A stretch of 64,000 nt of DNA from Luidia sarsii (lineage: Eukaryota; Echinodermata; Asteroidea; Paxillosida; Luidiidae), in assembly GCA_949987565.1 (NCBI GenBank), contig OX465115.1, positions 13,509,953 to 13,573,952 on the forward strand, in the 5' to 3' direction. The position numbers and the translations under genes are program-made. Below the pieces are notes generated by a model. It was not told the DNA's origin. It saw nothing but the letters and a program-made list of their open reading frames with translations, and did no database searches. This document shows positions 62,412 to 64,000 of the stretch, piece after piece; within the stretch, counting starts at the first letter, position 1, and each line of letters begins with the position of its first letter.

Positions 62412-64000
62412 AGAGCAAGGAAGTAAGCCATTGATCTTCGCTCTGTGAGGAATCGGCATAATATTATATCATTAATGTCTGATGATAATCTCTTCATTCG
62501 CATAAGCCCAAGAAAGTGCAATTGCACAATACTTGCGACTCACTTCTGTAAACGAAAACTCACGAGGATATCCACTTGCTGAAAATAGACACCACTCAGT
62601 AACTACAACGGACGCAAGGGTAGGTTAGCTACGCCGGTCATCATGGACAAGAACTCTCAGACCAGGAAGAGCAAAAATGTAACGCATGCAAGAATAGCGG
62701 ATTTTTCCGATGACTGAATATTCGGTGAAGTTGAATTTCATTTTCATTTACACTTAATTATATACAGCCTCAAGGTGATATACAAAAATGTTGCAAACTG
62801 CTTACTGACTAAAATTACCAAAAAGTAAATCTAAAATTTAGTGGGCCTGACGTTGCGATCCTAGCAGGACCTTTCCAGGACTTATTTTTTGTTTAAATAT
62901 CCCAGCATGTTTATTCTGAGCTACAATTTGTATTTTCAAGCTTCATGCTTTTGATGGAAAGGAGTTGGTTACAAAGTTATTTTGAAAGGGGAGAATGGAA
63001 CTCACATTTTGCGACGTGGAATTAATCTAATGTATTAACCTTTAGTCTGGTACCCTGACTTCTTACTATTGGGATTATCAGATAAATTATATCAATTTTG
63101 CTATGTTATTTAGGAAATTACTAGTAAATGTTAGGTGGTATAGATGAATGCATACTTGTTTGTGGCTATATCATCATTTAGAGGTAATTATTGATTGAAA
63201 TATCTGATACAGTCACTGAACGCACCATTCACTATTGTTTTGAAGAGAATGGTCATGTAAATGACATGATACACTTTCACATGTAAGACCGGAATCTGTT
63301 GTTCTAGTGTTGCGTCGAGAGAATTCATGAAACTTGGACTCTTTAGGCGTTTCAACATCACAATTTACCCAGCAGTTATGACAGGAACTTTCGTTTGATC
63401 AAAGGCCTAGTATAGTTGTTCACCATTATGCTAAACAAATACAGGAACACATGACCGGGAACCTTTGGAGGAAAGTGAGAAATGGGCAGAAAACTTTGGC
63501 TGGTTTTGAGTACCATTGCTGAAAAAAGATTTTTATTTTTCAATTCATTTTATTTCAATACATGTATAAATATGTTTTAGAATTATCGTCGTTATGCCGT
63601 GAAAGTATAGTTTCGTAAGATAGTGACCGTGCTCAAAAGAAAATCATTAATTCATTCCAAAATTATTATTAGTTATTTAAAAAACATAATTATGGTGTCC
63701 TTCATGAAAACAGTTATTTAAATGATATACGGTGTCCACAAAATTGCCAGAATATGATTTACGTTTTTAAAATTCGTAATCGTTTAATCATCAATGTGAT
63801 TTATCAGCCTTGATTTAATATTCTTACTGAGCATGAAATTCTAAAAGAACAAATTGACAAAACTCTCTTTGGTATAGTGCTATCCGTTCGTACACAAAGT
63901 CTCTAACCCAGTAACACACTGAATGGAAAGTGCTTTTTCAAATTCTGTTGACCTGGTATTCATATTCTTTGTGTATATAAAATTATCATTTGCAATAGAT
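62412..64000. other. 3' flank of unit 14, running off the window
   Basis: It follows the unit 1 and unit 5 flanks closely, with the 194 bp segment present. No further gene is reached before the window ends. Confidence 0.7.
62772..62881 (-). repeat. 110 bp interspersed-repeat insertion in unit 14 flank
   Basis: Same insertion as at 25557, with the AATTTAGTGGGCC variant. Confidence 0.7.

Larger units (their letters stand above)
24285..64000 (+). repeat. tandem array of single-exon C-type lectin/PAN genes
   Basis: Thirteen intact genes and one relic lie head to tail, all on the plus strand. Start-to-start distances are 3400, 1937, 3405, 3101, 3408, 714, 1943, 3212, 3097, 3295, 3101, 3294 and 3297 bp. 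The left border is where homology to other units begins (GTTGGTGGTGATAATTCTGA); the right border is outside the window. Units also share about 1.7 kb of 3' flank and a SINE. Coding sequence is more conserved in the 5' end and PAN part than in the CTLD core. Confidence 0.9.

Overview
The window reads as invertebrate animal nuclear DNA. Genes are split by GT-AG introns, and tRNA-derived SINE heads, short terminal-inverted-repeat (TIR) transposons, minisatellites and a probable LINE tail are scattered through it. A tandem pair of ST8Sia-like sialyltransferases next to a large C-type lectin expansion suggests a deuterostome such as an echinoderm, hemichordate or cephalochordate. That placement is inference; no species-diagnostic sequence was recognised.

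Layout. Positions 1-4480 hold no recognised gene, only transposon debris: two copies of a TGTGACCCGGCAC-ended MITE, two other TIR elements, an inverted repeat and a probable LINE 3' tail. Positions 4481-10499 and 13825-22453 are two tandem eight-exon genes on the + strand for GT29 sialyltransferases. By conceptual splicing they encode 496 and 472 residues, with a type II signal anchor, sialylmotifs L, S, III and VS, and the four cysteines expected of the ST8Sia family. The duplication includes introns and 3' flank. The second copy is longer because more MITEs, SINEs and tandem repeats sit in its introns, and its exon 2 is 60 nt shorter. Both last introns carry a large GGCTGG(A/T)TG-type minisatellite. 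Positions 22454-24284 are intergenic, with AT-rich and CAGA repeats.

From about 24285 to the window end lies a head-to-tail array of 13 intact single-exon genes and one truncated relic. Each intact gene encodes a 245-247 residue secreted protein: signal peptide, C-type lectin domain (CTLD), then a cysteine-rich PAN/apple-like domain. Most units repeat every 3.1-3.4 kb. Upstream sequence, signal peptide and PAN domain are almost invariant, while a central cassette of about 330 bp covering most of the CTLD exists as two divergent types (A, QPN motif; B, KPD motif). One gene (61671-62411) is a visible A/B chimera, and two indels in the flanks occur in all four combinations. The array therefore looks like an actively recombining, modular lectin family, plausibly for recognition or immunity.

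No functional link between the sialyltransferases and the lectins can be shown. Both concern surface glycans, and their adjacency may be coincidental.
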